Assembly (NCBI RefSeq): GCF_000423485.1
Contig: NZ_AUIB01000009.1
Coordinates: 15,573-74,355 of the forward strand
Source of the DNA: Propionimicrobium lymphophilum DSM 4903
Lineage (GTDB): Bacteria; Actinomycetota; Actinomycetes; Propionibacteriales; Propionibacteriaceae
Direction: 5' to 3'
DNA: 58,783 nucleotides
The first letter of the stretch is position 1, and every line of letters starts with the position of its first letter. A program made the translations under genes and the position numbers. The notes beneath the pieces were generated by a model. That model worked only from the letters and a program-made list of their open reading frames with translations, was not told where the DNA came from and searched no databases. This document shows positions 34,353 through 43,972 of this stretch, in pieces.

Positions 34353-34552
34353 CGCACAAGCAGCTGCTTTGGAGACAAAGGGTAGGGCGTTCGAGGTAGC
34401 GCGGTGAGCGGCATTTCTGCTTGTCAATGCGTTGAAGTAGGCCTGTGGTGCTAGGTAAATCGTGCAATTAATATAAAAACATTAATAACCACACAACACG
34501 CCGCGTTGACTAGGCAAGATGTTAAATCAGAGCACCACATTTTGGCCGCTTA

Positions 34553-34576
34553 CCCCACTATTCAGGTGGGTTTTTT
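34553..34576 (+). terminator. Rho-independent terminator
   Basis: CCCAC pairs with GTGGG around TATTCAG and is followed by TTTTTT. It stands 65 bp before the yefM start and insulates the toxin-antitoxin genes from upstream reading. No gene that it would terminate is evident between 34238 and here. Confidence 0.65.
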
Positions 34577-34603
34577 CACCTAGTTACAGCTACACATCAT
34601 TAA

Positions 34604-34620
34604 TGTACGTTAAACCGTAC
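34604..34620. promoter_or_regulatory. Probable YefM operator
   Basis: TGTACGTTAAACCGTAC is a near-palindrome just upstream of yefM. YefM family repressors are known to bind TGTAC-type repeats at their own promoter. The position fits autoregulation by the antitoxin-toxin complex. Confidence 0.5.
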
Positions 34621-34640
34621 TAACTGAAGAAGGAAGAAAA

Positions 34641-34883
34641 ATGACTGCCATAAGTGTTACCAAAGCCCGAGCCAACCTATACCGACTCGTAGATCAAGCC
34701 AACGAAGAATCTCAAACCATCACCATCACCGGCAAACGCGGCAACGCCGTATTAATAGGCGAAGACGATTGGAGCGCAATCCAAGAAACCCTTTACCTAA
34801 ATTCGATCCCAGGTATGAGTCAATCGATCATCGAGGCCGATCAAGAAGGTATCGAAGCCGCTAGCGATAGGCTGGAATGGTGA
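34641..34883 (+). CDS. yefM: Antitoxin YefM (Phd/YefM family)
   Basis: An 80-residue antitoxin. The N-terminal DNA-binding part is ISVTKARANLYRLVDQANEE, followed by ITGKRGNAVLIGEDDWSAI. The C-terminal tail (IEADQEGIEAASDRLEW) is the part that wraps the toxin. GAAGGAAG precedes the ATG. Its stop overlaps the toxin start by 7 bp. It neutralises YoeB and represses the operon. Confidence 0.93.
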   Translation: MTAISVTKARANLYRLVDQANEESQTITITGKRGNAVLIGEDDWSAIQETLYLNSIPGMSQSIIEADQEGIEAASDRLEW

Positions 34884-35146
34884 GTAGCTGGAAAATCGTC
34901 TACTCAAGAGCAGCGCAAAAAGACGCCAAAAAACTCACCAGTAGTGGTCTTAAACCAAAAACACAAAAACTATTAAAAGTTTTGGCTCAAGATACGTTCG
35001 TTAATCCGCCACGCTACGAAAAGCTTGTAGGGAACCTATCCGGCTACTATTCACGAAGAATCAATATCCAACGCCGTCTGGTCTACAAAGTGTTACCAGA
35101 ACAAAAAACAGTTCTTGTGTTGCGGATGTGGGCATACTATGAATAA
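34877..35146 (+). CDS. yoeB: Toxin YoeB (Txe/YoeB mRNA interferase)
   Basis: An 89-residue RelE-superfamily toxin. Motifs are WKIVYSRAAQKDAKKL at the start, ENLKGD-like YEKLVGNLSGYYSRRI and the catalytic end RRLVYKVLPEQKT with WAYYE. YoeB cuts mRNA in the ribosomal A site. Alternative starts are ATG 34877 and GTG 34880. The IS3 remnant begins about 25 bp after the stop codon. Confidence 0.93.
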   Translation: MVSSWKIVYSRAAQKDAKKLTSSGLKPKTQKLLKVLAQDTFVNPPRYEKLVGNLSGYYSRRINIQRRLVYKVLPEQKTVLVLRMWAYYE

Positions 35147-35171
35147 AACGCATAAAACAAAATAATCCACC

Positions 35172-35681
35172 TTGCGGTCAACCACATTCGTGTATACCGC
35201 GTTTGTGACCGACGTGTTTCCTCGCAAGATTGTTGGCTGGTCAACACGGGCGACTATGAGAACTGAGGCTTTACCGTTAGAGGCCTTAGAGCAGGCGATT
35301 AACTGCGCTAAAGATAATCTGGCAGGCCTGATTCATCACGCAGACCACGGGGCCGCAGTACACAAGCATTAAATACAGCCAACAGCTGGCAGGCGCCGGT
35401 ATCAGGTCATCGACCGGAACTGTTGGAGATTCCTACGATAGCGCACTAGTCGAAACCGTTAACGGGCTATACAAGACCGAATTGATCTATTCCCACACTT
35501 GGAGATCGTGCGACGAAGTCGAATGGGCGACACTGAACTGGGTGTATTGGTGGAAAAATATCCGTCTCCATGAGCCCCTGTGCTATGTCACTCCCGAGGA
35601 GATTATCGCAAGTTATAATCAACACCGGGTCAGTCAACTGACCCCCCGTATAAGAAGCGGAACAAAACCCAGTGCGCTTCA
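35172..35681 (+). mobile_element. IS3-family element remnant (3' part of OrfB and right end)
   Basis: The frame FVYTAFVTDVFPRKIVGWST to HHADHG is the middle of an IS3 OrfB (DDE transposase). A frameshift near 35352 shifts the rest, which continues as YTSIKYSQQLAGAG, DSYDSALVETVNGLYKTELI and WVYWWKNIRLHE. The 5' half and OrfA are missing. GCGGAACAAAACCC to GCGCTTCA (35657-35681) is the right terminal repeat, because its reverse complement matches the left end of the second copy at 38874. Non-functional. Confidence 0.8.
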
Positions 35682-35878
35682 TTGCTGGCATCTGTGCTGC
35701 TGTTTATGAAAGTGAATAGGCATATTACTGGGTCTGGCATAGAGAGGAAGATAGAAACTGGGGGGCAACAAGTTTGGTCACCACGACGGAAAATACCTTC
35801 AGCTATGCTCTGTTGCCAGTAGAATGGAAACCGTCTGGTGTGTTTTGTTCATTTTCTAAGTTGCGGGGGAGAAGCGTA

Positions 35879-37042
35879 ATGTCTGCGAAACTGCGTATAG
35901 CGCCTCCTCTTTACGAGTGGGCGTTGGCGCGCAGTAGGAAAACCGTCACAGACCTCGAGAAAATTTTTCCGAAATTGCCTGAATGGATATCTGGAGTTAG
36001 CGTTCCTACTTTTACAGATGCAGAAAAATTCGCTGCCAAAACTAATACGCCTTTCGCTTTTCTTTTTCTTGATACTCCTCCCGAAGAAGACCTGCCTATA
36101 GCCGATATGCGTACGCTTAAAGACTTTGCGATTCGCCAGCCTTCCGGGGATTTGCTCGACACTATTTACAATGCGCAACGCACCCAGGATTGGTATCGCG
36201 ACTATGCCCTAAGCAACGGGGCAGAAAAGTTGTTTTTTGTGGGTTCCGTAGGCGTGAATAATAACGTGAGCGAAGTAGCAGCTGAAATCAGTGATCTCCT
36301 TGATTTTGGGTTTGATTCTCGAAAACGAATTGGCAATATGTCCAGTTTGTATCGCTACTTGGTCGACAAGATCGAAGAACTCGGAATCCTGGTGCTTACT
36401 AACGGAGTGGTAGGAAACAATACTCATAGAAAACTACGTGTCGAGGAGTTTCGGGGTTTTTCTTTAAGCGATGAGATTGCGCCTCTTATTTTTGTCAATG
36501 GAGCTGACGGTTATTCTGCGAGAATCTTTACCCTTTTACACGAACTAGGGCATATCTGGCTTGGTCATAGCGCATTGTCCGACGCGGATTTATCTCTCAA
36601 CGATTCCAATAGCGCAAAATCTGAGGAGCGCTGGTGTAACCAACTCGCGGGGGAGATCCTACTTCCTAAGGATGTTCTTGAGGGCATGCGCGATACCAAG
36701 ATCACCGAAGAATCTGTTACTAAACTTGCGCGAGAAGCTGGCTGCAGCGTCCTGGTGGTGCTGCACAGCCTTTTTGATGCCAACTTTCTTAGCTGGAGCC
36801 AGTATCAGGAACTATATGGCCGGGAGCTGAGCGCGATAGCCGAAAGAGAAAGCAAGGGGAAGCAAACCGGGGGCGGAGATTTTTATAAAACTCTGCCTCT
36901 GCGCAACTCTCCTACATTTACCCGCGCTGTGATTGTCTCTACTTTAGAGGGGACTACTCTTTATCGGGATGCCTTTCGGATGCTCGGCACTAAAAAGCCT
37001 CAAACTTTCCGTAACCTGGCCGAAAAGCTGGCGGTGAGTTAA
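35879..37042 (+). CDS. ImmA/IrrE family metallopeptidase domain protein
   Basis: A 387-residue protein. ATG 35879 follows GGGGGAGAAG; the frame is open 35 codons earlier without a ribosome site. The zinc-peptidase motif is LLHELGHIWLGHS (HExxH) near residue 225, and a downstream acidic region (EERWCNQLAGEILLPKD) supplies the third ligand. The N-terminal ~80 residues (PPLYEWALARSRKTVTDLEK) look like the helical domain often found in place of an XRE repressor. The next gene, starting at the base after this stop, is a DUF4411 PIN-like protein; this pair occurs as a toxin-antitoxin-like module in many bacteria, with this protein as the likely antitoxin. Confidence 0.88.
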   Translation: MSAKLRIAPPLYEWALARSRKTVTDLEKIFPKLPEWISGVSVPTFTDAEKFAAKTNTPFAFLFLDTPPEEDLPIADMRTLKDFAIRQPSGDLLDTIYNAQRTQDWYRDYALSNGAEKLFFVGSVGVNNNVSEVAAEISDLLDFGFDSRKRIGNMSSLYRYLVDKIEELGILVLTNGVVGNNTHRKLRVEEFRGFSLSDEIAPLIFVNGADGYSARIFTLLHELGHIWLGHSALSDADLSLNDSNSAKSEERWCNQLAGEILLPKDVLEGMRDTKITEESVTKLAREAGCSVLVVLHSLFDANFLSWSQYQELYGRELSAIAERESKGKQTGGGDFYKTLPLRNSPTFTRAVIVSTLEGTTLYRDAFRMLGTKKPQTFRNLAEKLAVS

Positions 37043-37537
37043 ATGTATGTGCTGGATAGCAATGTTTTTATCGAAGCCAAAAACCGGTATTACGGATTCG
37101 ATATCGCTCCGGGATTTTGGGAATGGCTAGAGCGTGTCTATATGGCCGGGAAAATCTGCAGTATTAAACCGGTTTATGATGAACTAGCTACCGGGGATGA
37201 CGAACTTGCAGATTGGGTAAAGATGCATCCACATAAAGGGATGTTTACTGCTATCGATGGTGATCAGGCTATTTATAATTTTGTCAATCAAATTACGACT
37301 TGGGCAAAAGGTAAAGATTATAAACCTGCAGCGACACAGAAGTTTGCGGACTGCGCAGATCCATTTTTAATCGCTTTCGCTGCAGCTCACGGATATACAG
37401 TAGTAACTAATGAGCGCCCAGAACCTGATTCTCGAAGATCAGTAAAAATTCCTGACGTCTGTAAAGCGTTTGACGTAGAATACTGCGACACCTTTACTAT
37501 GTTCCGTTCGACCGGCGCTCAGCTGGTACTTAGATAG
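37043..37537 (+). CDS. DUF4411 PIN-like toxin
   Basis: A 164-residue protein starting with MYVLDSNVFIEAKNRYYGFD, the first acidic motif of PIN RNases. Further PIN-type residues are VYDELATGDDEL, FADCADPFLIAFAAAHGYTV and VVTNERPEP. DUF4411 proteins are paired with ImmA/IrrE-type genes and are predicted to be RNA-cutting toxins. The ATG follows directly after the stop of the upstream gene, so both are translated together. About 200 bp without a gene follow. Confidence 0.85.
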   Translation: MYVLDSNVFIEAKNRYYGFDIAPGFWEWLERVYMAGKICSIKPVYDELATGDDELADWVKMHPHKGMFTAIDGDQAIYNFVNQITTWAKGKDYKPAATQKFADCADPFLIAFAAAHGYTVVTNERPEPDSRRSVKIPDVCKAFDVEYCDTFTMFRSTGAQLVLR

Positions 37538-37738
37538 TTTTCGCGAGGGAGATTATCGCGACCTCAAAAAAGTAGCCGAACGCTTCCAGCAAATAAATCG
37601 CAGCTCCCAAGCCGCGTAGACCGAGAAATTTATGGCCTCTTGCCTCTTGTAATCGCCCGGTCTAGCAGCGCTCGGAAACAATATTTTTTGATTTTCCCGT
37701 TTACCCATTTGAGTAAACGGGAATCCTGGGGCGAGGCT

Positions 37739-38182
37739 TTACTGCAATTTTTGGTTCACCTTTTTGACTTCAGCGCGAGCCACTAGCCAATTGAACAACC
37801 AAATCAGCAGATAGATAAGCACTATTGTGAGAATTACCCCGAGCATATCGAAGATAGATCCCCACCATTTTAGGTAGCTGCCAGCTGCGATCCCGCAGAT
37901 AAGTACGATTCCGAAATGCATTGCGGTATTGAGGGCTATTGGTCGGGTTTCGTTACGGTAAAGCAGCCCCGCGAAACTGCTAATGATGCCGTAGGCTGCA
38001 TAAATAAGTCGCTCAATTAGTACTGCCACGTTTTCGTTTCCAAAACTGTTTAAGAATTCTGGAGCTCCAGGGCAATAGCTAGAGGAATAAAGAGAAGAGA
38101 AAATAAGTTCAATATTGGTGCCGATAGTGATCCCAATGCAAGCCCCTACCAGGGTGAGACCAACTATTTTTTTAGTTTCCAT
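37739..38182 (-). CDS. DUF3021 membrane protein
   Basis: A 147-residue protein with four membrane helices: IVGLTLVGACIGITIGTNIE, LIYAAYGIISSFAGLLY, MHFGIVLICGIAAGSYL and DMLGVILTIVLIYLLIWLFN. It fits the DUF3021 family, almost always encoded next to a LytTR regulator, as here. Such pairs control their own expression and sometimes transporters or haemolysins. The role of DUF3021 is unknown; it may restrain the regulator at the membrane. Confidence 0.85.
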   Translation of the reverse strand: METKKIVGLTLVGACIGITIGTNIELIFSSLYSSSYCPGAPEFLNSFGNENVAVLIERLIYAAYGIISSFAGLLYRNETRPIALNTAMHFGIVLICGIAAGSYLKWWGSIFDMLGVILTIVLIYLLIWLFNWLVARAEVKKVNQKLQ

Positions 38183-38223
38183 GGGTTTTATCCTTCGTGT
38201 GAGTTAGAGGTTTTCTGCGGGGA

Positions 38224-38697
38224 TTAGATTCCGAGTTTGGATTTGAAAGCTGGAAGTTGTCGGCGGGAAACGTAATAGCGAGAGCCATCTTTTAGCTGCA
38301 CACTGATCGTTCCCGAGAAAGAAAGATCAAGTTTCTTGATCGAGGCAATATTGACAATCTCCGATTGTGAAATACGTACGAAATCGTCTGCAGCTAGAGA
38401 TTCTTCGAGTTCATACATTCGGGCTTTAATCCGCCAATCACCGTTACTGGTGTGGGCAAACACCGCCTTCTTTTTAGTGAAGAACGCGAGTATCGCGCGC
38501 ACTTCCAACACCGTGGCATCGTTACCGCTTATCCCGATGAGGCGGCGAAGCGGGCGTTCGACTGCGGGGGAGAAAGAGCTATCTAGGTTACCGGAAGCAA
38601 GCTTTTGAATCGCTTGCACCTCAGCATCGACCTCCCGCGCCGTTACCGTCACGATAGTTTCGGTTACGGTGGGATCAATCGTGAGCGTGAATTTCAT
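38224..38697 (-). CDS. LytTR family transcription regulator
   Basis: A 157-residue regulator. The C-terminal LytTR domain (about residues 60-155) has RMYELEESLAADDFVRISQS, EIVNIASIKKLDL and LKDGSRYYVSRRQLPAFKSK. The N-terminal part is a short domain rather than a receiver domain, which is the usual form when paired with DUF3021. It binds direct repeats with its beta-strand domain. The membrane protein gene follows 41 bp later on the same strand. Confidence 0.9.
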   Translation of the reverse strand: MKFTLTIDPTVTETIVTVTAREVDAEVQAIQKLASGNLDSSFSPAVERPLRRLIGISGNDATVLEVRAILAFFTKKKAVFAHTSNGDWRIKARMYELEESLAADDFVRISQSEIVNIASIKKLDLSFSGTISVQLKDGSRYYVSRRQLPAFKSKLGI

Positions 38698-38856
38698 TCC
38701 GGTCCGACTCCTTTCCTCTCGCGCTTACAGGTAATATTGCGTAAAACCAGGGTGCTTAAGTATCTGTTACTTACAGTTAAAAGCCTCGTTGCCGGCAGTA
38801 CAAGTAATCTGAACTAAGCGGTATAAAATCCGCGCCAAGCTGGCAGATTTCGAGGC

Positions 38857-38868
38857 TCCCCCCCCCCG
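38857..38868. repeat. C10 homopolymer run
   Basis: A run of about ten C residues lies just left of the IS3 left end. It is unusual for this window. It may be a sequencing artefact, an insertion-site feature or a length-variable tract. Confidence 0.5.
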
Positions 38869-38923
38869 CCCTCTGAACCGTCCCAGGTTTTGTTCCGTTT
38901 GAGTAGATGGGGAAATCTGGATT

Positions 38924-39238
38924 ATGCTTGAGAGATTTGATCAGGACGCGAAGGATCGTGTGGTTCGTCTTGTTGAGGATCGGGTTCTTGCGGAGAATTT
39001 GTCCTTGCAGAAAGCGTGTCAGGTGGTTGCGCTAAGGCTTGGTGTTTCCTGGCATGCTGCTCGCCAGTGGGTGCAGCGCTGTCGTCGTGAGGGTCGTGTT
39101 CACCGTTTAGAGGAGGACGTGATTGTTGAGAATGCTAGGTTGCAGCGTGAGAATCAGCAGCTGCGTGATGCGAACGAGGTACTCAAAGCGGCGTCGGCTT
39201 TTTTCGCGTCAGAACTCGACCCGCAACGTCGGAATTGA
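38924..39238 (+). CDS. IS3-family transposase OrfA
   Basis: A 104-residue protein with a helix-turn-helix (LSLQKACQVVALRLGVSWHA with ARQWVQR) and a C-terminal leucine-zipper coil (LQRENQQLRDANEVLKAASA), as in IS3 OrfA. A TTTTTTC tract at 39197-39203 could be the site of the -1 frameshift that fuses OrfA to OrfB in IS3 elements. The frame itself is intact. Confidence 0.88.
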   Translation: MLERFDQDAKDRVVRLVEDRVLAENLSLQKACQVVALRLGVSWHAARQWVQRCRREGRVHRLEEDVIVENARLQRENQQLRDANEVLKAASAFFASELDPQRRN

Positions 39239-40065
39239 TCGCTTTCATTGACCGGTACAGGGATCGTTTTTCGGTTGAGTTCATTTGCACGATGTTGAAT
39301 GCTTATCGTGCGGGGGGGTTCATTACCTCTAGTGGTTATCGGCAATCCAAATCTCGTGGGGTAAGTGCTCGCGCTTTGCGTGATGTGGTTGTTATTGAGC
39401 GGATCAAACAGGTGCACCGTGATAATTACAGCGTTTATGGGATACGCAAGATGTGGCATGCTCTTCGCCGTGAGGGTATCAGTATTGGTCGTGAGCAAAC
39501 AGCTCGATTGATGCGTATAGCAGGTGTGAGAGGGAAGATGAAGGGCAAATGCCCGATAACTACCCGGAAAGCAAGTAGGGAAGATACCCGTCCTGATTTG
39601 GTAAAGCGTGATTTTAGAGCGCCAGCCCCGAATCGTTTGTGGGTAGCAGATATTACCTATGTTCGCACGAGTAAGGGATTTGTGTATCGGCGTTCGTAAC
39701 TGACGTGTTTTTCCCGCAAGATTGTTGGTTGGGCGCTATCGGATTCGATGCGTACGAAATCCCTACCGTTGCAGGTGCTCAATCAGGCGGTCTTGTCAGC
39801 TAAGGAAACTGCGGGTCTGTTACATCATTCAGATCATGGATCCCAATACGTAAGCATCGTCTATAACGACACGCTCACTAATGCCGGGATTAGGCTCTCA
39901 ACCCGAACCATTGGTGATTCTTACGATAACGCGTTAGCAGAAAACGTTAACGGCTCGTATAAAAATGAGCTCATCCACACCCGCCGGTGGAACGATGTAA
40001 TAGAGGTTGAAATCGCGACATTACACTCAGTACGCTTCACAGGCAGAAAAATTATGTTCGGTTGA
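39235..40065 (+). pseudogene. IS3-family transposase OrfB, frameshifted
   Basis: The first frame runs from FIDRYRDRFSVEFICTMLNA to NRLWVADITYVRTSKGFVY. It breaks at about 39700, where the conserved TAFVTDVFSRK region is damaged by small deletions. The second frame (MRTKSLPLQVLNQAVLSAKE, HHSDHGSQY, DSYDNALAENVNGSYKNELI) carries the last catalytic residues but lacks the normal WVYWWN ending. The transposase cannot be made intact. Confidence 0.85.
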
Positions 40066-40605
40066 TGTCCGCCGGATCAGCAAGAAAGTCGGCCAGCTAT
40101 CCATGAGACAACAATTCGCCCTTGGCGAGGCATTAGGTTTACATCTGCAGTTGTGACTTTTGCCACCTTTAGGCTGCGATAAGCGGTTTCGGCATTTCAA
40201 AACGGTGCCACGGACGTCGCTATTGGCCGTGACTGCTGGGCGACTCACTGTGCCAAGAACTTCAATATGGCTCGTACCCGTCTGTTCTCTTCGCCTGGTT
40301 GCAAACCTAATTTAGAGAAAATGTTTGATACATGTTTTGCGACTGCAGCAGTTGACAAGAAAAGATGCTGCTGCAATTTGAAATCAGACTTAAAGATAGC
40401 CGAGACCTAGCAGTAGCATGGCTAAGTTCTGGTCAGGAGCCTCTGGTAGGTGCTTAGCTCTTTGGATTATTGCGACGCGCCACCGATAACCTCTAGCTAG
40501 CCTGGCTAGAGCCCCTCTAGCTGAACTAGCTAACACAGACATTTAACCACACACCCTCTTGCGTTAGCGAGTGCGGCGCAAGAGAGTGTATTTTTCGCCC
40601 CCACT
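40066..40605. other. Gene-poor region with CTAG cluster and 3'-end repeat
   Basis: No gene is supported. Between 40487 and 40532 five CTAG tetramers occur in short imperfect palindromes (CTCTAGC..GCTAGAG, CTAGCTGAACTAGCTA). The stem-loop at 40552-40594 belongs to the dispersed 3'-end repeat family. Confidence 0.5.
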
Positions 40606-40620
40606 TTAGCGATTATCGGG
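40552..40620 (-). repeat. CGCTAACG-type 3'-end repeat, copy C (stem-loop terminator)
   Basis: ACACCCTCTTGCG pairs with CGCAAGAGAGTGT across TTAGCGAGTGCGG. On the minus strand the stop codon of the helicase gene (..CGCTAA) is followed by GGGCGAAAAATACACTCTCT and then the stem, the same order as in copies A and B. It probably ends the helicase transcript. Confidence 0.65.
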
Positions 40621-43600
40621 TTGCAAGCGTTCTTTTCTAGGATCCCCGAGAATTGAATGTAAATTGTAGCGCAAGTAAACCCTGGCCGTTCTGGAGTATT
40701 CGAGGTTGGAAAATTTTTTGCCTGTTTTGTCTTGATCTACGTACCTACGTAATCCGAGCGCTTTACCTGCTGGCGTTGGCCTCCAACGGTTCTCTTCGTC
40801 AATGCATTTCTCTAAGAACCCTTGTTTTTCTAGGGCTTTTTGCAAATCCATCCAAGGTTGCTCCACTTCAGCGAAGACAGCGTCACACTTCATAACTTCG
40901 GGAACCGAAACTCCCTTTTCGCCCCACTTAGCTTCCAATTTTTTCCACTCTTCCTGGAACTGGAGAAGCCGTTTGAATTCGCCCCCTTCCCGTGAAGGGC
41001 CAGTCTCGTTTTCTTCTTCCGGCTCAACGACGAGGGCTATGGGATTTTCGTGAGCTTTCTTCTGAGATAATTTGATCAACGCTTCTATCGTGCGGGCTTG
41101 GTAGTCCTCAAGATTCGCTAGCTTTAGGGTATCTAGATTGAAATCTTGATGTTTTCCACAAGTTGCTCGTTGTTGGTTGCGTCCAGCTTCAAGCAGATCA
41201 TCCGTTTCCCATTTGGAGGTTCCATCCGTCGGGATTCTGAGCAGAATCGGATACTTGCTTGGTTGGGTGAAAGAATTCTCTGGGTTCAAGACCTCTCCGC
41301 CGATTTTTTCGATGAATTCGTTCTTTAATCTGTCGCTTTCTTTGATTTTCTCATTATTTGGATCTCGATGGTTTTCGCCATCTACTTCGATGATGAGTAA
41401 AAGTCTTTTTGTTTTCTTGTCGGCCAAGCAAAAATCGAACCTTTTTCCTCTAACCTTGTCAATCAATTTTTTGGCGTCGATTATTTCTCCGGCCAGTGTT
41501 AGATGGGCTTGATTTTTTTCTTCTTGTATATCCGGGGCTTTGTGCGGATCTTCGGTGTTTTCAGACCCCGCCTTAACGTCTTCTTTTTTACCAATTACGA
41601 CTTCTCGGTAAAGTTCGACTTCGGTATCTAGAGACGAATTGATTTTGGCTAACACTTTTGCCAGCTCAACTTGCACGCAGTCTTCTGGGGCTGATCCTTC
41701 TTTGTCTTTATCGTCAGGTGTTTGGTAGCGAGTCAGATCATCGAGGATTGACCGAACGCTTGTTTGGCGGATCCCGAATAGTTCGTGCTGATAATTTTTT
41801 CCTTGAGTACAACTAACGTATCGTTCAAGTAGTCGTAAGTAGAGCTCGCCTTCGTTAGGATCTTTAGGCACGGGGTACCTTACTGGCGTAAAACTGCCTG
41901 TGAGCTCAACTTGTCTTTCGTAATCCAACATTTTCGTAGACAGGATTACATGTAATTCATTCTTCGCTCGAGATACGGCGACGTTGATTAGCCTTTTTCC
42001 CTGACTCCATTGGCCTTCCCATTGACCATCGTCGACTGGGAGCAGATAAACCGCGTCATATTCCTGGCCTTGGGCTTTGTGAACGGTAAGGCGTTTAACT
42101 CCATCATTCATCTGTTTTAATGTGAATTCGAATCCTGACGGAAGCTCCGGTGGAGTGTCCTCACCTCCTTCAGATTCTTTGTGTTCATCCCCATTCCAGC
42201 TGTTTGAGGTCTTAAGTAACTCAGCTAGCATTTTCGAAAATTCTTCCACCTGCTGTTTGTAAGGAGAAAGAACACAGACAGTTGCGTCTTTCCCTTCATC
42301 GGCACCTTTTTGCAGCAACTCTGCTATGTGACGAAGATGATCGAATTTCAAGATTTCTAGTTGGCGTTTATTCTGCGGGCTTGCACTTTCTTTCGGATCT
42401 CCTTGTGAAGCTAGCTTCTCCCGATAGTCACCTGAGTACCACGTAATTGATATGGGGCAAACAACGTCTGCATATACAGGCCAATTCTTTTGCTCGGGGA
42501 GACGGATCGATTTATTATCTGCGTTAGTTTCTTCCCATTGGCAGCCACACGTGAACTTTGCCTTTTCGTAAATGAGTCTCTTCGAAAAACCAAAGATCCC
42601 TGGGTGGCATCGATAATGAACATTGAGGAAGGTTTCAGCGTCCTGAGTTCCATACAGCTGCGCAAACACTTTTTTCGCGACAGTAAGAAAACTTTCGTCC
42701 TGGCGAGTGCTGTTTCTGTCTCCATCAAGGCAGATCTCCAGCTCAGAACCTTTGAAATTCTGAAGTTGCTTCCGGCCTTCTTCCCAGCGGGGAGCAGTGT
42801 ACCGGCTGTCTTCCTTCCATGCGGATTCATGCGAGTCTTTGTTCTGTTGCAAAGGACGCCCGATAAGATCTCCGCGATTTTTGTATATCGGGGCGAGCTG
42901 TTCTTCATCGCCAACAACAACCATGCGTTTGGCGGAACTCAACGCAACTAGCCCGACGATCAAATCGATTTGTGATGCTTCATCTACAATTACAAGATCA
43001 AATTTATTGTCTGGCAAAGCCCCGTCGATGAAACACTTTTTAAGTGAGTGAATCTTGCACAACACGACCGGAAAATCGTCGGTAAAGTCCTTGAACCGCT
43101 GCTTCTTCTCCCATCCCGAGCGCTGCCCCTTGTCATTCGGGGTGTCTATTCCTTCATAGTCATGCGGTTCCTTATCCTTCTTTTCAAAGGAATCGAATCG
43201 TCTCCCTGCATTTCCTTTTCCGCAGGTCACCTTCTTAAACCCTGGATAGACATACGAGGCTCCATCACAACGCTCGTTTGAGTTGCCCAACTTGACGCTT
43301 TTCTTTGCAGCCTCGTAAAGACGGCTACCGTATTCCTCTTCCCCACCAGAACAAATGTTTTCGAGCTTCTCATAAACATTTTCGACAGCAGCTCCGTTGG
43401 TGGAAACAACTGCGACTTTCATTCCCTTTTCGACAGCCAATGCGATGAGGCGAACGATCATCATCGTTTTCCCGGTGCCGGGAGGGCCTTGCACAAAAGA
43501 AATCGGATAAGCGAGGGCTTTAGCGATTGCTTTTACCTGTGAGTCGTTTAATTGATTTTTACCTAGAAACCACTTTGCCTGATTATCGCTAAGCTCCCTT

Positions 43601-43972
43601 GAGATGCCTTGAGCTTGATTCTTCCATGAATCAAGGTTGTCTCGTAGAAATTCAGCTTCAGGCAATAGTGGGAACTCATCAGCTTCCCCCGTCAGACGCG
43701 ACGCCTGTAGCAAAAACGCTTTCAGTAGATTTAGCTTTGCTGCAGGCAATGAATTTTCAGGACCATCGTATTGCAGATATTCATGCAGGTCGCCGTATTG
43801 CAGATCTTCATGCAGGTAATACCGGTAATACCATTGAAGAGAATAGTTCCCTTGAATGTCCGAGATTTTTTTCTCTAACTAAACGAGCTCTATCTCCACC
43901 ATCACTCGCTTTAGCCCCCATCAGTTGCGCGCACGTCAAAAGATACAGTTCAATTTCATCTAGGCTTCTCAT
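40606..43972 (-). CDS. SF1 helicase with DUF2726 nuclease domain (A7 frameshift near start)
   Basis: A very large, probably defensive, helicase-nuclease. The main frame (1047 codons, open from TTG 43749) has motif I FVQGPPGTGKTMMIVRL, motif II LVIVDEASQIDL, motif III VVVGDEEQLAPI, QGQEYDAVYLL and NVAVSRAKNELHVI, as in UPF1-like SF1 helicases. Near residue 790 a DUF2726-type nuclease-like domain follows (GKRFDFCLADKKTKRL, LLIIEVDGENHRD, DRLKNEFIEKIGG). The likely true start is ATG 43972 with AAGGAAGGG upstream (MRSLDEIELYLLTCAQLMGA). That frame joins the main one if one A is removed from an A7 run (43866-43872). So the gene is either switched off, variable, or misread here. Confidence 0.82.

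Larger units (their letters stand above)
38874..40065 (+). mobile_element. IS3-family insertion sequence (decayed)
   Basis: The left terminal repeat TGAACCGTCCCAGGTTTTGT with TCCG follows at 38874 and matches the right end of the remnant at 35657-35681. OrfA and OrfB are both present. OrfB is broken near 39700 and its last part is lost, and no right terminal repeat is seen after 40065. The two IS copies lie in the same direction on either side of the ImmA/DUF4411 and LytTR genes. Confidence 0.8.
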
